Shown in pieces: positions 1 to 9,471 of a stretch of DNA of 64,000 nucleotides. Location: contig OX639973.1 in the NCBI GenBank assembly GCA_951828385.1, positions 4,021,200 through 4,085,199 on the forward strand. The letters are read 5' to 3'. How positions within the stretch are numbered: position 1 is the first letter of the stretch; each line of letters opens with the position of its first letter. Made by a program: the position numbers and the translations under genes. The notes below the pieces were generated by a model. That model did no database searches. It had not been told where the DNA came from and saw nothing but the letters and a program-made list of their open reading frames with translations. The DNA is from an uncultured Poribacteria bacterium. Lineage in GTDB: Bacteria; Poribacteria; WGA-4E; WGA-3G.

Positions 1-856
1 ACCTCTTTAATTCAAGGTTTAATTCAGGGGGTCTGACCGGAGGTGGAGCCTCAAAGCCAGGAGGCATAGGGAAAACTTTCAGAAAAATATCCTCAGATTT
101 TTGATGAAACTTGACAATCCCGATGTTGGGTGCCACCCACAGCGTTGTAAAGGATTCGCCGGGCGTTTCTGATCCGAATCCCAATTCCGGTGAGGATACT
201 TCTATCGCTGTTTCTGTTCGGTATTCGATCTTCAAACAGTCTTCAAAAATGCCCGCGGGTGTCTCAACGTTTTCTGTGCCCACGACAGTTCCTGTTTCGA
301 CAATAGTGAATTCGATGGCGGCTTCTGGAGGATCTTGCGGTGGAAAAGGTGTCATCGTAATTTTGGCTTTTATCTGTGTTGTCTTCCACTTTTCGTTGAA
401 CGTGACAGGTATTGGCAGCACATAAAACGGGTCTTGTGCCTCTGTCTCAACCTTATAGAGCATGGTAAACGGTGCCCCTATTTTCTCCAATATTTTCAGA
501 AAAGCCTCCATCTCTTCAGTAAGACGTGCTTTGAGGGATTTCTCTACCTCATCCCCGACCCAGAACGTGACCTTCTCCGCACCGATCCGGTAGAAATTTG
601 GATGAATGTGATGGGCATAATTTGCCGAATCCTCCAACACGGGTTCATAACTGAAGGCGTGATACATCTCCCCGGCAATCTCTTTGCCCTCAACGACACG
701 CCGCGTTAATTCGTTTCCATCTGGGTCTTCGTAAACCCAGTAACTTCCGAGTGTCTCTGGAAAGTATTGGATAGTTTCCACTGCATCGCCCATCAGTACT
801 GCGCTGAGCCCAAAGACGAGTAAAAGTGTGAAAAAGGTGCGAAATCTTTTCAACAT
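1..856 (-). CDS. Secreted TapB/DUF3108-like protein, 3' partial
   Basis: An open frame runs from an ATG at 856 off the left edge, so the C terminus is missing. The first 24 residues form a signal peptide (MLKRFRTFF, then a hydrophobic stretch ending VLMGDA), which suggests export. A segment with an AGIFEDCLKI core followed by TLWVAPNIGIVKF matches the AGTFSDCLKH and LWFAEGVGLVKLRYE segments in the two peptidase-like proteins encoded upstream (4012-9374). All three therefore share a domain resembling the TapB/DUF3108 beta-barrel-like proteins. It is the fifth gene of the minus-strand operon, 62 bp after the permease gene. Its biochemical role is unknown. The shared domain is seen in the sequence; the family name is a recollection. 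Confidence 0.8.
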   Translation of the reverse strand, partial: MLKRFRTFFTLLLVFGLSAVLMGDAVETIQYFPETLGSYWVYEDPDGNELTRRVVEGKEIAGEMYHAFSYEPVLEDSANYAHHIHPNFYRIGAEKVTFWVGDEVEKSLKARLTEEMEAFLKILEKIGAPFTMLYKVETEAQDPFYVLPIPVTFNEKWKTTQIKAKITMTPFPPQDPPEAAIEFTIVETGTVVGTENVETPAGIFEDCLKIEYRTETAIEVSSPELGFGSETPGESFTTLWVAPNIGIVKFHQKSEDIFLKVFPMPPGFEAPPPVRPPELNLELKR

Positions 857-918
857 TATGGTTATTTCTCCTTTTGTTTGGTGACGAGCCGTTAATGCTC
901 ATCAGTGATTGTGGGTGT

Positions 919-2445
919 TCACACCTCCGAACGTATAAAGACAAGGAATGCCCCTGAAACAAATACGCCGAGTAGTAAAACGAGTAACAGCAGGTCCAAA
1001 GTTGCGGTGTTGAATGTATCGCTAAAGGCGATCTTATCCTCAAATTTCGGGATCGCCTCACTCGCAACCGGTTTTTGAGACATGCCTTTGGGGACCCCGA
1101 TGAAGTGAGGACTCTGGATGTCTGCTCTATCGGTTTCGACGATGAATTGTCGAAATTGTTTTGTGTGCTGATGCACATGTTCCAAGTATTGCAAGTGCCG
1201 ATTAAAACCGGTGCCTGCCATTGATTCGAGGGCGTATTGGACAATCGCTGCCGGTGAAAGCCGGGTTACTGCCCTTGCGCGCTGCACCTGCGCGATTTGT
1301 GCATCCAAACGCTCGCGATTAAGGCGTTCTCGAATTTCTACATCGCCCTTAATGAGTTCTGCTTTGAGTGCCAATTCTTCGTCGCCTTCTGTCTCCCAGG
1401 TCCCTCTTAACTTTTCTGCTGCGGCCATGGCAGCTTCAGGTGACGTTTCATAAAGTTTCTGAAGTTCACTTAGACTTGGAAGATTCGGGCTCTTTTTTTC
1501 TTTAACGGCACTCATTCGGGCACCATAGTCGTCATTAATCTGCTTAAGGGCTGCTTTTCTTGCATCACGAAATTGATCCATTGTTTGGACGGGTGGCATC
1601 CACTTGGTGGAGAGTGTGCCGAGGGTGGATGGCATAAAAATCACACCGGCTACCCAAATCAATAAGAGTACAACGAGACTCACCCGCGGCTCTCGCGTGC
1701 CAGCAGAAACCATCAGACCTAATCCGACGAAGATACCTGCGTAGCAGGCAGCAATCAGCAGGATCAACCCTAAACGTCCCCAGTCGGCTACACTCAATTG
1801 TGTCCAACTATCGACGGAGATCACTGCCAAATTCAGCAGCACCGCAAAAACGAAAGGAATGAGGACGGTTATTAAGGTCCCCAAGAATTTACCGATTAAC
1901 AGGACGGGTCGTGAAATCGGATTCGCGAGACACAATCGCAACGTCCCTTGTTCTCGCTCGCCGGAGAGTGCATCAAACGTGAAGAGGAGCGGAATGAAGG
2001 AGAGCAGGTAAGTGATAATAAATACCCAATCTATTTTTGTTGCATAGGGAGTAAGGTCTGTCGCGTCCGGGTTCACGGTGCCGTAATTCAACCACCAGTT
2101 GCTTTTGACCTCACCTCCCTGACCACTTATAGACCAAGACTCCCCGTTTGATATATTTTTGGGTAAATAGGCATCCCCGCCGTCTGCAATGAACGCAAGC
2201 GAAGAGGGACGTTTGTAAAGGTCACCGGGACCCTTTCGCGCCAGAGCATACAACTCCGATCGGGATTTCAACTCGTTAGCGGATTTGGTAATCTTCTCGG
2301 AATAGTTACGGACCCTTTTGGGGTGCGCCCGAAGATGCACCACAGCGTTGGTAACCATTAAGGCGGAAAGTATCACAACCGTTAGAATAAAACGCAGGCT
2401 ATTGATGTGGTCAAAGAGTTCTCGTTTGATAATATGCCAAATCAT
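919..2445 (-). CDS. ABC-2 type transporter permease (second of two)
   Basis: A 508-residue membrane protein. There is an N-terminal TM helix (residues about 18-38), a roughly 100-residue external loop, and a cluster of TM helices from about 138 to 285. A second large polar, partly coiled-coil loop (about 300-460) precedes a last TM helix near the C terminus. The cytoplasmic motif SGEREQGTLRLCLANPISR just after TM2 is the usual ABC-2 coupling segment in NosY/GldF-like permeases. It starts 12 bp after the stop of a paralogous permease, with a GGAGA ribosome site. No ATPase is encoded between 1 and 9.4 kb, so it must lie beyond the left edge or elsewhere. The substrate is unknown; the operon context suggests an envelope or peptide-related export role. 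Confidence 0.88.
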   Translation of the reverse strand: MIWHIIKRELFDHINSLRFILTVVILSALMVTNAVVHLRAHPKRVRNYSEKITKSANELKSRSELYALARKGPGDLYKRPSSLAFIADGGDAYLPKNISNGESWSISGQGGEVKSNWWLNYGTVNPDATDLTPYATKIDWVFIITYLLSFIPLLFTFDALSGEREQGTLRLCLANPISRPVLLIGKFLGTLITVLIPFVFAVLLNLAVISVDSWTQLSVADWGRLGLILLIAACYAGIFVGLGLMVSAGTREPRVSLVVLLLIWVAGVIFMPSTLGTLSTKWMPPVQTMDQFRDARKAALKQINDDYGARMSAVKEKKSPNLPSLSELQKLYETSPEAAMAAAEKLRGTWETEGDEELALKAELIKGDVEIRERLNRERLDAQIAQVQRARAVTRLSPAAIVQYALESMAGTGFNRHLQYLEHVHQHTKQFRQFIVETDRADIQSPHFIGVPKGMSQKPVASEAIPKFEDKIAFSDTFNTATLDLLLLVLLLGVFVSGAFLVFIRSEV

Positions 2446-2457
2446 TGAGATTCTCCT

Positions 2458-3948
2458 TTAAACTTCAATTTTGATGAAAAACAGAAATGTCACCGTGAAC
2501 AGTGCCAGATTGATAAGTAGCAGCAAAAGCAATCCGGGCAGGGCTCGCGTTGCGTTTTCCCAAACATCTGTCCGATCAAAATGGAACTGGGGCAAATCCC
2601 ACCAGTCTACTGCACCTCTGTCAGAGGCGAACCATTTTCGACTGCCGAATGCATCTTTATCATGGAAATAGTCAACGATGGTACGCCGGTAACCTTGAAC
2701 AGCTTGAACAAAATCAAACATGCCCTCCAGATCGGTACCTGCCCAAGCAGCGGCTGTAAACGTGTAGAGGCTTGCAGGACTGAGTTTCATGAGCCGTTCA
2801 TGCCTTATGGATTCCCAGAGAGCGGTGCTATCCAAAGTCTGTTTTCGGACTAAAGCGATCTGTTCCGCAGAACGGATGTACAAGGCACCCATAGTGGCAT
2901 GATACTGTTGAACGTGGGGCACTAACGGTTCTGAGCGTTTTCCCAACAGGCTCATATTCACTCCATGCCGTTTGCTGAAGTGCCTCCCCGACGAGAAACT
3001 ATTACTTGACGGAACATCCAGATTAAATTTTTGAGGTTCACCTTCAAGCGGACTATTCGCTAAAAACACGCGTTCTTCTCGGTCAACCTCTTCCCAAATC
3101 TGCTCAATCTGCTGATCTGCTGATGAATGTATTGCGCGCGTATCACCCACCGGGGTGATGGTAAATCGGCTCCAATTTGGATAGACGAGTACCAAAGCTA
3201 CCCACAAAAACATACAGAGCATTAACGATGTAGCCGTGCGGCGCGTTGTTGCGGAAATCAGCAGTCCTATCAAGTAAAATACAGACAAGTAGATGCTCGT
3301 CGTCAAAACTATTCCGCCGATCCGAAGAAAATCTTCTCCATCCAGTTGAATGGAGCTCGTGGAGGATAATAGAATCAGGACCATCAATAGACTCATCAAA
3401 ACAGGAATCAGCAGACAGACCATTGCCCCGATATATTTCGCAAATAGGATGCTACCGCGTCGCACTGGATGGGAGATCACCAAACGTAAGGTGCCACTTT
3501 CCCAATCTCCTGCAATTGCGTCATAAGCGAAAAGCAGTGCCATCAGGCTCAAAACGACTTGAAAAATGAGGACGAGATCGATCTTTGAAAAGAGGTTAAG
3601 AAACGTGTTATCGAGACTTCGCGCCGAGCCATCCGAAATTATTGGGACGGAGCCGTAATAAATTTCAAAGGTGGTTCCAAGCCGCTTATCCAATCCTGCA
3701 CTAAAGAGACTTAGCGGATTCGGCGGGCGTTCAACGGACAGTTTGAGCATTGAGTAGGTTTTCGCTTCTTGCACTTTCTGACGGTGGGCGTTTTCTTGCT
3801 GGCTATATTTCATCAACCGACGCTCGTAATCTTCGAGAAGCACAACAGCATTCGCGACAACGAGCAGGAGCGTAATGATAACAGCGGCAAAAAACCGCGC
3901 ACTCATCAGATGTGTTAGAAATTCTTGGCGGATAAGTGTTCGCAACAT
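2458..3948 (-). CDS. ABC-2 type transporter permease (first of two)
   Basis: A 496-residue paralogue of the next gene with the same layout: an N-terminal TM, a long loop, a TM cluster from about residue 125 to 260, a polar loop and a C-terminal TM. The coupling motif is GDWESGTLRLVISHPVRRG. The two permeases probably form a heterodimer. The gene lies 63 bp downstream of the M61-like peptidase gene on the same strand. The two large extracytoplasmic loops resemble the DUF3526-type ABC-2 proteins. Direction of transport and substrate cannot be read from the sequence. Confidence 0.88.
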   Translation of the reverse strand: MLRTLIRQEFLTHLMSARFFAAVIITLLLVVANAVVLLEDYERRLMKYSQQENAHRQKVQEAKTYSMLKLSVERPPNPLSLFSAGLDKRLGTTFEIYYGSVPIISDGSARSLDNTFLNLFSKIDLVLIFQVVLSLMALLFAYDAIAGDWESGTLRLVISHPVRRGSILFAKYIGAMVCLLIPVLMSLLMVLILLSSTSSIQLDGEDFLRIGGIVLTTSIYLSVFYLIGLLISATTRRTATSLMLCMFLWVALVLVYPNWSRFTITPVGDTRAIHSSADQQIEQIWEEVDREERVFLANSPLEGEPQKFNLDVPSSNSFSSGRHFSKRHGVNMSLLGKRSEPLVPHVQQYHATMGALYIRSAEQIALVRKQTLDSTALWESIRHERLMKLSPASLYTFTAAAWAGTDLEGMFDFVQAVQGYRRTIVDYFHDKDAFGSRKWFASDRGAVDWWDLPQFHFDRTDVWENATRALPGLLLLLLINLALFTVTFLFFIKIEV

Positions 3949-4011
3949 AATACCTCCCTAAAAATTTGGCGTTTGTCTATTAGAGACACTTGAGAATAAA
4001 AAGATAGGGAC

Positions 4012-6408
4012 TTACACTCCATTGCCTAACATTCCCGACCAGATGGTGCGTTGCAATGCTGTGCGATCCGCGCTTTTTGAGATACTGACATCAATGGGAC
4101 CTGGCTCTATGGGCGGTTTTTCAGACGGATCACCGGCTAATGTGATAGGTAGGTTGACATTTTCACCACCTCGCTCAACGGTTAGCTCAACCCTATCACC
4201 CGGTTTCCAATCTTTGGCGACCTTCCTGATGTCATCAAAAAATTTCACCGGTGTGCCGTTGATGCCTATCAAGTTGTCGTCATCCTGGTACTGTGGGGAT
4301 TGGTGGATGAACATGCCGCCGCCTGTTGAACCGCCGAGTAACTTGATTTGAAGCATCTGAAAAAGAATATAACCAAGGCTCGGAAGTTTTTCGCCAAATG
4401 CTATCTTGACATCAATACCCGCATTCGTGAAATATTCCGCCAGCGGTAAGCGTTCCGTTCCTGAAACATACTTTTTGAAGAACGGTTCAAAATCTTCATC
4501 TGTGGTTTGGCTGACAATTCTGATGACATCATTCATTGTGTATTCATTTCCGGTGAGACCAAATTCACGATACATCTGCTTCATCACATCGTCCAAACTG
4601 CCTCTGTTGTTCGTGAGTTTACGAATCTGCAAGTCTAATGCAGCAGCAATTAGGCTCCCACCCTCATAGACGAGCCCTCTGTTCGGCATCTTGTTTTCGC
4701 CTGCCTCGCGGATAGAGAGTTCACCCTGTTTAGACAGATACAATTCGCACTTGCGTTCAAGGTCCTTGAGAAAATCCTCTTCAGAAATTACGCCAAGACG
4801 AACGCAGCTAATTTTTGAAGCGTACTCGGTGAACCCTTCGCTAAACCAGTATTCCTGTTCACTAAAATTGATAGCTTTTCCATTCCAAATATGGCAAATT
4901 TCATGTGCCACGAGCGGTGTCCATGATCGTCTGTTGTCTGCATCTAATGTTCCGTCCATCAGAACGCTGATGCTGCGACCAGATACGCCGCCCCCGCTGT
5001 ATGTATCACAAGGATTCGCCACAAACAACATACGATCCGTTGGTGTACCACCGAAAATTCCTGAGTATGTATGCAGAAGTGATTTAACAGTTCTTTGGAC
5101 TTCATCCATAGATGCTTTGAAGTGTCCACCCAAAGCGAGCAGAACCTCTGCCCCTTCAGATTCTGCCATTTTCTCGGCATGTGTCCCCAGCACAAGATAG
5201 GCATACATCAAGTCGTTATGGTCTGCTATAGCAAAACGGTGCCTTTCGTTTCCAATACGATTCCAAGGGGTTGAGACGTGCCAGTCATCTGGAACATCAA
5301 CACACAGTTCAATATCCGCCACTTTACCGACGATAAACAGCGCATATCCGGGACAGAAAATACAGTCTTCTTGAACGTACGGTGCTTCATCCCTACCGAA
5401 AGCCCACTCCCGTTCATCATGATTCAGCAACACTTTGTAATGTAACGTCACAGGTAAATCATTCTCGACTTCAACCATCCATTGCGTTTTTCCAATCTCT
5501 GTGACCGGTATTTTTTCGCCATCAGTATCGGTGGCTGTTAGATCACGGAGATATCTACTATATCCATCGTAAAAATCTTCAGTACCAAAGTGACTCATAG
5601 ATAATAACAACGGCTTTCGGTCCGTTTGTAGGGGCGAGGTAACCTCGCCCTTACTGTCTGTCTTCGGCGTTAGCACACACGCAACATTTGCTACGCGCCG
5701 TTCATTGGCCTCTATTTTAATCTCATATCTCGCCGATGCAAGTTCCATCGGTGTATCAAGATTCTCAGGTTCACTGAAATTTCGGATAACGCGCCACTCT
5801 TCAATGGCAGCCTCATCCCGATAATCGTTTTGCCATTTATAGGTCCATACATTGCCAATTTGCAAAGGAAGGTATTTTTGGTCTTCAACAGGAATCTTGT
5901 ATTCGAGCAATTCGGCTTCTGTAACGACCCCGTTGGAATGTTCATATCGCAATTTCACAAGACCGACACCCTCGGCAAACCATAGATAACGGGTGCCATT
6001 CAAAAGCGCATTTCGCAGCTCAGCCTTCGTATCCTTTACATCGGCATCTGTGAAGACAGTTTTATGCTTTAGGCAGTCCGAGAACGTGCCTGCTGAGACT
6101 TCTACAGGTTCGTAACCCTCCAAACTACTTTTCGTCTGCATACGCCAGTGCCCTTTTTCTTTCCAAGTTTTCCCTATATCCAGCGGAAATTTGAAGAGAT
6201 CGATTTCATAGTGGCTCATGTAGGATAGCAACATATACCTCGGTGATGGATCACTGCTACCGTGCCCTGCTGTACCGAAGTCGGTAGATGTCAGAGCCGT
6301 ATCGGTTCTCTTAAGGGTGAAATTCCCTTCTGCCAAATGATTCCCGCTTTCTGTAGCAGCACTCGCACTTAGAACAATGTTGCGTTCGGATTTAACCGTT
6401 TTTTTCAT
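4012..6408 (-). CDS. M61-like zinc metallopeptidase with C-terminal PDZ domain
   Basis: 798 residues. The N-terminal ~370 residues hold two TapB-like segments. The gluzincin signature HEICH (H502, E503, H506) is followed by WFSEGFTEY, with the likely third ligand E524. HIWNGKAI and SEGFTEY resemble the M61 glycyl aminopeptidase pattern, and M61 proteins also carry a C-terminal PDZ. A PDZ-like segment (about 690-770, INGTPVKFFDDIR) is present here. There is no clear signal peptide or TM helix, so it may be cytoplasmic. The ATG shares one base with the TAA of the upstream sigma-fusion gene and has an AGGAGAAAG ribosome site, so translation is coupled. It aligns along its whole length with the C-terminal part of that fusion. 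A palindrome sits in frame at 5628-5654. Confidence 0.85.
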   Translation of the reverse strand: MKKTVKSERNIVLSASAATESGNHLAEGNFTLKRTDTALTSTDFGTAGHGSSDPSPRYMLLSYMSHYEIDLFKFPLDIGKTWKEKGHWRMQTKSSLEGYEPVEVSAGTFSDCLKHKTVFTDADVKDTKAELRNALLNGTRYLWFAEGVGLVKLRYEHSNGVVTEAELLEYKIPVEDQKYLPLQIGNVWTYKWQNDYRDEAAIEEWRVIRNFSEPENLDTPMELASARYEIKIEANERRVANVACVLTPKTDSKGEVTSPLQTDRKPLLLSMSHFGTEDFYDGYSRYLRDLTATDTDGEKIPVTEIGKTQWMVEVENDLPVTLHYKVLLNHDEREWAFGRDEAPYVQEDCIFCPGYALFIVGKVADIELCVDVPDDWHVSTPWNRIGNERHRFAIADHNDLMYAYLVLGTHAEKMAESEGAEVLLALGGHFKASMDEVQRTVKSLLHTYSGIFGGTPTDRMLFVANPCDTYSGGGVSGRSISVLMDGTLDADNRRSWTPLVAHEICHIWNGKAINFSEQEYWFSEGFTEYASKISCVRLGVISEEDFLKDLERKCELYLSKQGELSIREAGENKMPNRGLVYEGGSLIAAALDLQIRKLTNNRGSLDDVMKQMYREFGLTGNEYTMNDVIRIVSQTTDEDFEPFFKKYVSGTERLPLAEYFTNAGIDVKIAFGEKLPSLGYILFQMLQIKLLGGSTGGGMFIHQSPQYQDDDNLIGINGTPVKFFDDIRKVAKDWKPGDRVELTVERGGENVNLPITLAGDPSEKPPIEPGPIDVSISKSADRTALQRTIWSGMLGNGV
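5628..5654. repeat. Palindromic element inside the peptidase gene
   Basis: Two 13-base arms (5628-5640 and 5642-5654) around one central base pair at 12 of 13 positions, with core arms GGGCGAGGT and ACCTCGCCC. It lies in frame in the M61-like gene and encodes part of SKGEVTSPLQT. The paralogue upstream has the shorter SSPKG at the same place, between conserved KTDS and DRKP. This looks like a small palindrome inserted without breaking the frame, as Rickettsia palindromic elements do. Confidence 0.6.
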
Positions 6409-9374
6409 TAACTTTCTCCTTTATCGCCCACAATACTCGACCAGATCGAGCGTTGTAAGTCTGTGCTATCCATGTTTTTTGTGATAGTAACATCAAGGGG
6501 TCCTGGTTCCAGTGGTGGTTTTTTCGACGCGTCACCTGCTAATGTAATAGGCAGGATGATTTCTTCACCTTCTCGCGCCAGGGTTAACTCTACTACATCA
6601 CCGGATTTCCAATCTTTGGCAGCTTTCCTGATGCCGTCAAATGTTTTCACCGGTGTGCCGTTGATGCCTATCAACTCGTCGTCATCCTGATACTGTGATG
6701 AATGATGGATGAACATACCTTGTCCTGTTGGACCGCCAAGCGATTTAATTTGAAGCATCTCAAAAAGAATATAATTAAGACTCGGAAGTCTCTCGCCAAG
6801 CTCTACTTTGGCATTCATACCTGCCGCTTTAAGATATTGTTCTAACGGCAGTTGCTCTGTCCCTGTCACATATTTACTGAAGAAGGGTTTAAAATCTTCG
6901 CCGGCAATTTGATTGACAATCCTGATGACATCGTTGATCGTATAGGTAACGTCGGTAAGACCGAATTCTTGGTACATCTGCTTCATCACATCGTCTAAGT
7001 TGCTTCGGTTTTCTGTAAGATCGCGAATCTGCAAGTCCAAAGCTGCAGCGACTAAACTTCCGCCGTCATAGACGAGTTCGCGGTTCGCGGATTTGTCTTC
7101 CCCCGCCTCTCGAATAGAAAGTTCACCCTGTCGAGATAGATACGATTCCCATGTGCGTTCAAAATTTCTGAGAAAATCGCTTTCAGAAGTAAGTCCAAGA
7201 CGGACAGAAACAATATCTGAATAATATCCTGTGAACCCCGCTCTAAACCAATATTCCTGTTCACTAAAATTGATAGCCTGACTCCCAAACCAGAGGGAGG
7301 AAACCATATATGACACAAGCGGTAACCAAAAACGTCTGCTCGCTTTATCTAACTCGCCGCCGACGTGCACGCTGATGCTGCGTCCGGATGCGCCACCACC
7401 GGGATGTCCTTTTTCGCCATACGGGTTGGCAACAAAAAGTATCTTACCTGTTGGAATAGCATCAAATACATCTGAATACCCGTGCAGGAGTGACTCGATG
7501 GTAGGTTGGACCTCATCAATAGACGCTTTAAAACGTCCACCGGTTGCAATCACGACCTCTGCATCTCCGAATTTTGCCAGACGTTTACTGTATTCACCCA
7601 GCACAAGATATGCGAACATCAGGTCGTCTTGATCCTCACATACGAACTGATGTTCATCCGACGCTATCTGCTCCCAAGGTGTTGAGACGTGCCAGCTGTC
7701 CGGCACATCGACTTTTAGTTGAATATCTTTGACTTCACTGACGATAAACAGCGCGTATCCCGGCAAGAAAATGCAATCCTCTTGGACGTAGGGTGCCTCA
7801 TTCCGACCAAAGGGCCACTCCCGTTCATCATGATTTATCAACACTTTGTATTGCAGGGTTAAAGGTGATGCGCTTTCTACCTCAACAACCCACTGTGTTT
7901 TACCAATCTCCTCTATCAGTAATGTTTCACCGTTTACATCGGTAACCGTCAAATCTTGAAGATACCGGGAATATCCATCGTACAACCATTCTGTTCCAAA
8001 ACGGGTCATGGACAAGAGCAACGGCTTTCGGTCCCCTTTAGGACTACTATCTGTTTTTGGTGTTAGCACACACTTGACATGCGCGACCCGCGGTTCATCG
8101 TCACTTATTCTCACCTCATATCTCGCCGATGCAAGTGCCAAGGGGTTATCAAGATTTTTGGGGTGAGTGAAATTCCGGGTGACGTGCCACGCTTCAACAA
8201 TCGCCTCATCGTTATAATCGTTGTACCATCTGTATGTCCACTGCGTGCCTATTTGGGAAGGGAAATATTCTTCATTCGCGAGTGGAATCTCATATTCAAG
8301 CAATTCCGCTTCCGTGATGATACCATTAGAATGCTCATAGCGCATCTTTACGAGCCCAACGCCCTCGGCAAACCACAGATAACGCGTGCCGTTTAGGTAT
8401 GCGTTTCCCTGCCCAGTGTCGGGTTCTTCTACGTCAGCGTCTGTGAACGCAGTTATATGCTTCAGGCACGATGGAAAAGTCCCAGCTGAGACCTCGATTG
8501 TCTCATGTCCTTCCAAAGTTATCATTGCTTTTGATTTGTGAGGACCCTCCGGCTCCCACCGACTCCCAATAACCAAAGGAAATTTAAAGAGGTCTATCCC
8601 ATTAGGGTGGTTAATATAGTGCAGTAACATATACATTGGCAGCGGGTAGTCGCCATGGAGTCCCATCGTGTGAGAACCGGTAGACGTAAAAACCTTATCC
8701 GTTTGTGTGAGTTCAAAACCGCCTTCTGCTAAATGCTCTCCTGCTTCTGTTGCTGCAGTCGCTTGAATGCTAATGTATCGCGGTTCGCTTTTTAATAAAT
8801 TCGGACTCAAGGTTTCTCGCAGCATCGACTCCTCCTGCTCCAGTCGCTTCCGCGCACGATATAACCGGCTTTTTACTGTGTTCAAAGATACATCTAAACG
8901 CTCACTCACCTCTTCACAGGTTAAGCCGTTGAAATAGTGCAGGACCATCACAGAACGTTCCGTTTCTGGCAGCTTTCGGAGGAGGCGTTCTACAACTTGT
9001 CGGAGTTCACCTGTTGATGTTTGTGCCTGTTCTTCCTCAAGATATTGCGTATAGGACACCTTCTCTAACTCGGCTTTAGGCATTGCGTCCAGTGACTGCA
9101 TCGTGATTGGCTTTCGCCGCAACCACTCAATGCACTGACGCTTTGCTATCACATACAGCCATCCCAAAAAACGATTGGGATCCCTCAAGGTAGGCAGCGA
9201 TTTAAGAGTTTGAATGAAGGTGTCTTGTGTGATTTCTTGTGCCGCGTGGAAATCACCAATCTCACGCCATGCAAGCGAATGAACCCACTTCCGGTGCCTT
9301 TCCACCAGAGCAGTGAACGCAGCTTCATCACCTGCCAAGATGCGCTGAATCAGATCAACATCTTCGTTTTTCAT
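6408..9374 (-). CDS. ECF sigma factor fused to a catalytically dead M61-like/PDZ protein
   Basis: The start at 9374 (MKNEDVDLIQRILAGDE) has a GGAGG site 5-6 bases upstream and gives 988 residues; an upstream in-frame start at 9419 is less likely. Residues about 1-175 are a sigma-70 family ECF factor: region 2 (FLGWLYVIAKRQCIEWLRR) and region 4 (LPETERSVMVLHYFNG, then SLNTVKSRLYRARKRL). The remaining ~800 residues match the next gene: TapB-like segments, an M61-like core and a PDZ. The zinc motif HEICH has become YMVSS (Y689-S693) and the third ligand is now A711 (RAGFTGY). The surrounding INFSEQEYWF is intact, so the fold is kept and catalysis is presumably lost. No TM helix is present. First gene of the operon. 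Confidence 0.88.
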   Translation of the reverse strand: MKNEDVDLIQRILAGDEAAFTALVERHRKWVHSLAWREIGDFHAAQEITQDTFIQTLKSLPTLRDPNRFLGWLYVIAKRQCIEWLRRKPITMQSLDAMPKAELEKVSYTQYLEEEQAQTSTGELRQVVERLLRKLPETERSVMVLHYFNGLTCEEVSERLDVSLNTVKSRLYRARKRLEQEESMLRETLSPNLLKSEPRYISIQATAATEAGEHLAEGGFELTQTDKVFTSTGSHTMGLHGDYPLPMYMLLHYINHPNGIDLFKFPLVIGSRWEPEGPHKSKAMITLEGHETIEVSAGTFPSCLKHITAFTDADVEEPDTGQGNAYLNGTRYLWFAEGVGLVKMRYEHSNGIITEAELLEYEIPLANEEYFPSQIGTQWTYRWYNDYNDEAIVEAWHVTRNFTHPKNLDNPLALASARYEVRISDDEPRVAHVKCVLTPKTDSSPKGDRKPLLLSMTRFGTEWLYDGYSRYLQDLTVTDVNGETLLIEEIGKTQWVVEVESASPLTLQYKVLINHDEREWPFGRNEAPYVQEDCIFLPGYALFIVSEVKDIQLKVDVPDSWHVSTPWEQIASDEHQFVCEDQDDLMFAYLVLGEYSKRLAKFGDAEVVIATGGRFKASIDEVQPTIESLLHGYSDVFDAIPTGKILFVANPYGEKGHPGGGASGRSISVHVGGELDKASRRFWLPLVSYMVSSLWFGSQAINFSEQEYWFRAGFTGYYSDIVSVRLGLTSESDFLRNFERTWESYLSRQGELSIREAGEDKSANRELVYDGGSLVAAALDLQIRDLTENRSNLDDVMKQMYQEFGLTDVTYTINDVIRIVNQIAGEDFKPFFSKYVTGTEQLPLEQYLKAAGMNAKVELGERLPSLNYILFEMLQIKSLGGPTGQGMFIHHSSQYQDDDELIGINGTPVKTFDGIRKAAKDWKSGDVVELTLAREGEEIILPITLAGDASKKPPLEPGPLDVTITKNMDSTDLQRSIWSSIVGDKGES

Positions 9375-9471
9375 GCGATCCTCCAAAGTTGTTTGATAGC
9401 AAGTTTCGGAAACCTGCAAGCTTCGCCGAAATTGCCTTGTGACGTTATGTCGTATTTTAACGGAGGAAAGG

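Noticed and set aside
919-1244. 184-codon minus ORF at 690-1244 overlapping the permease gene
   Set aside because: It is a shadow: the permease frame has clear TM helices and the ABC-2 motif, while this frame has none.
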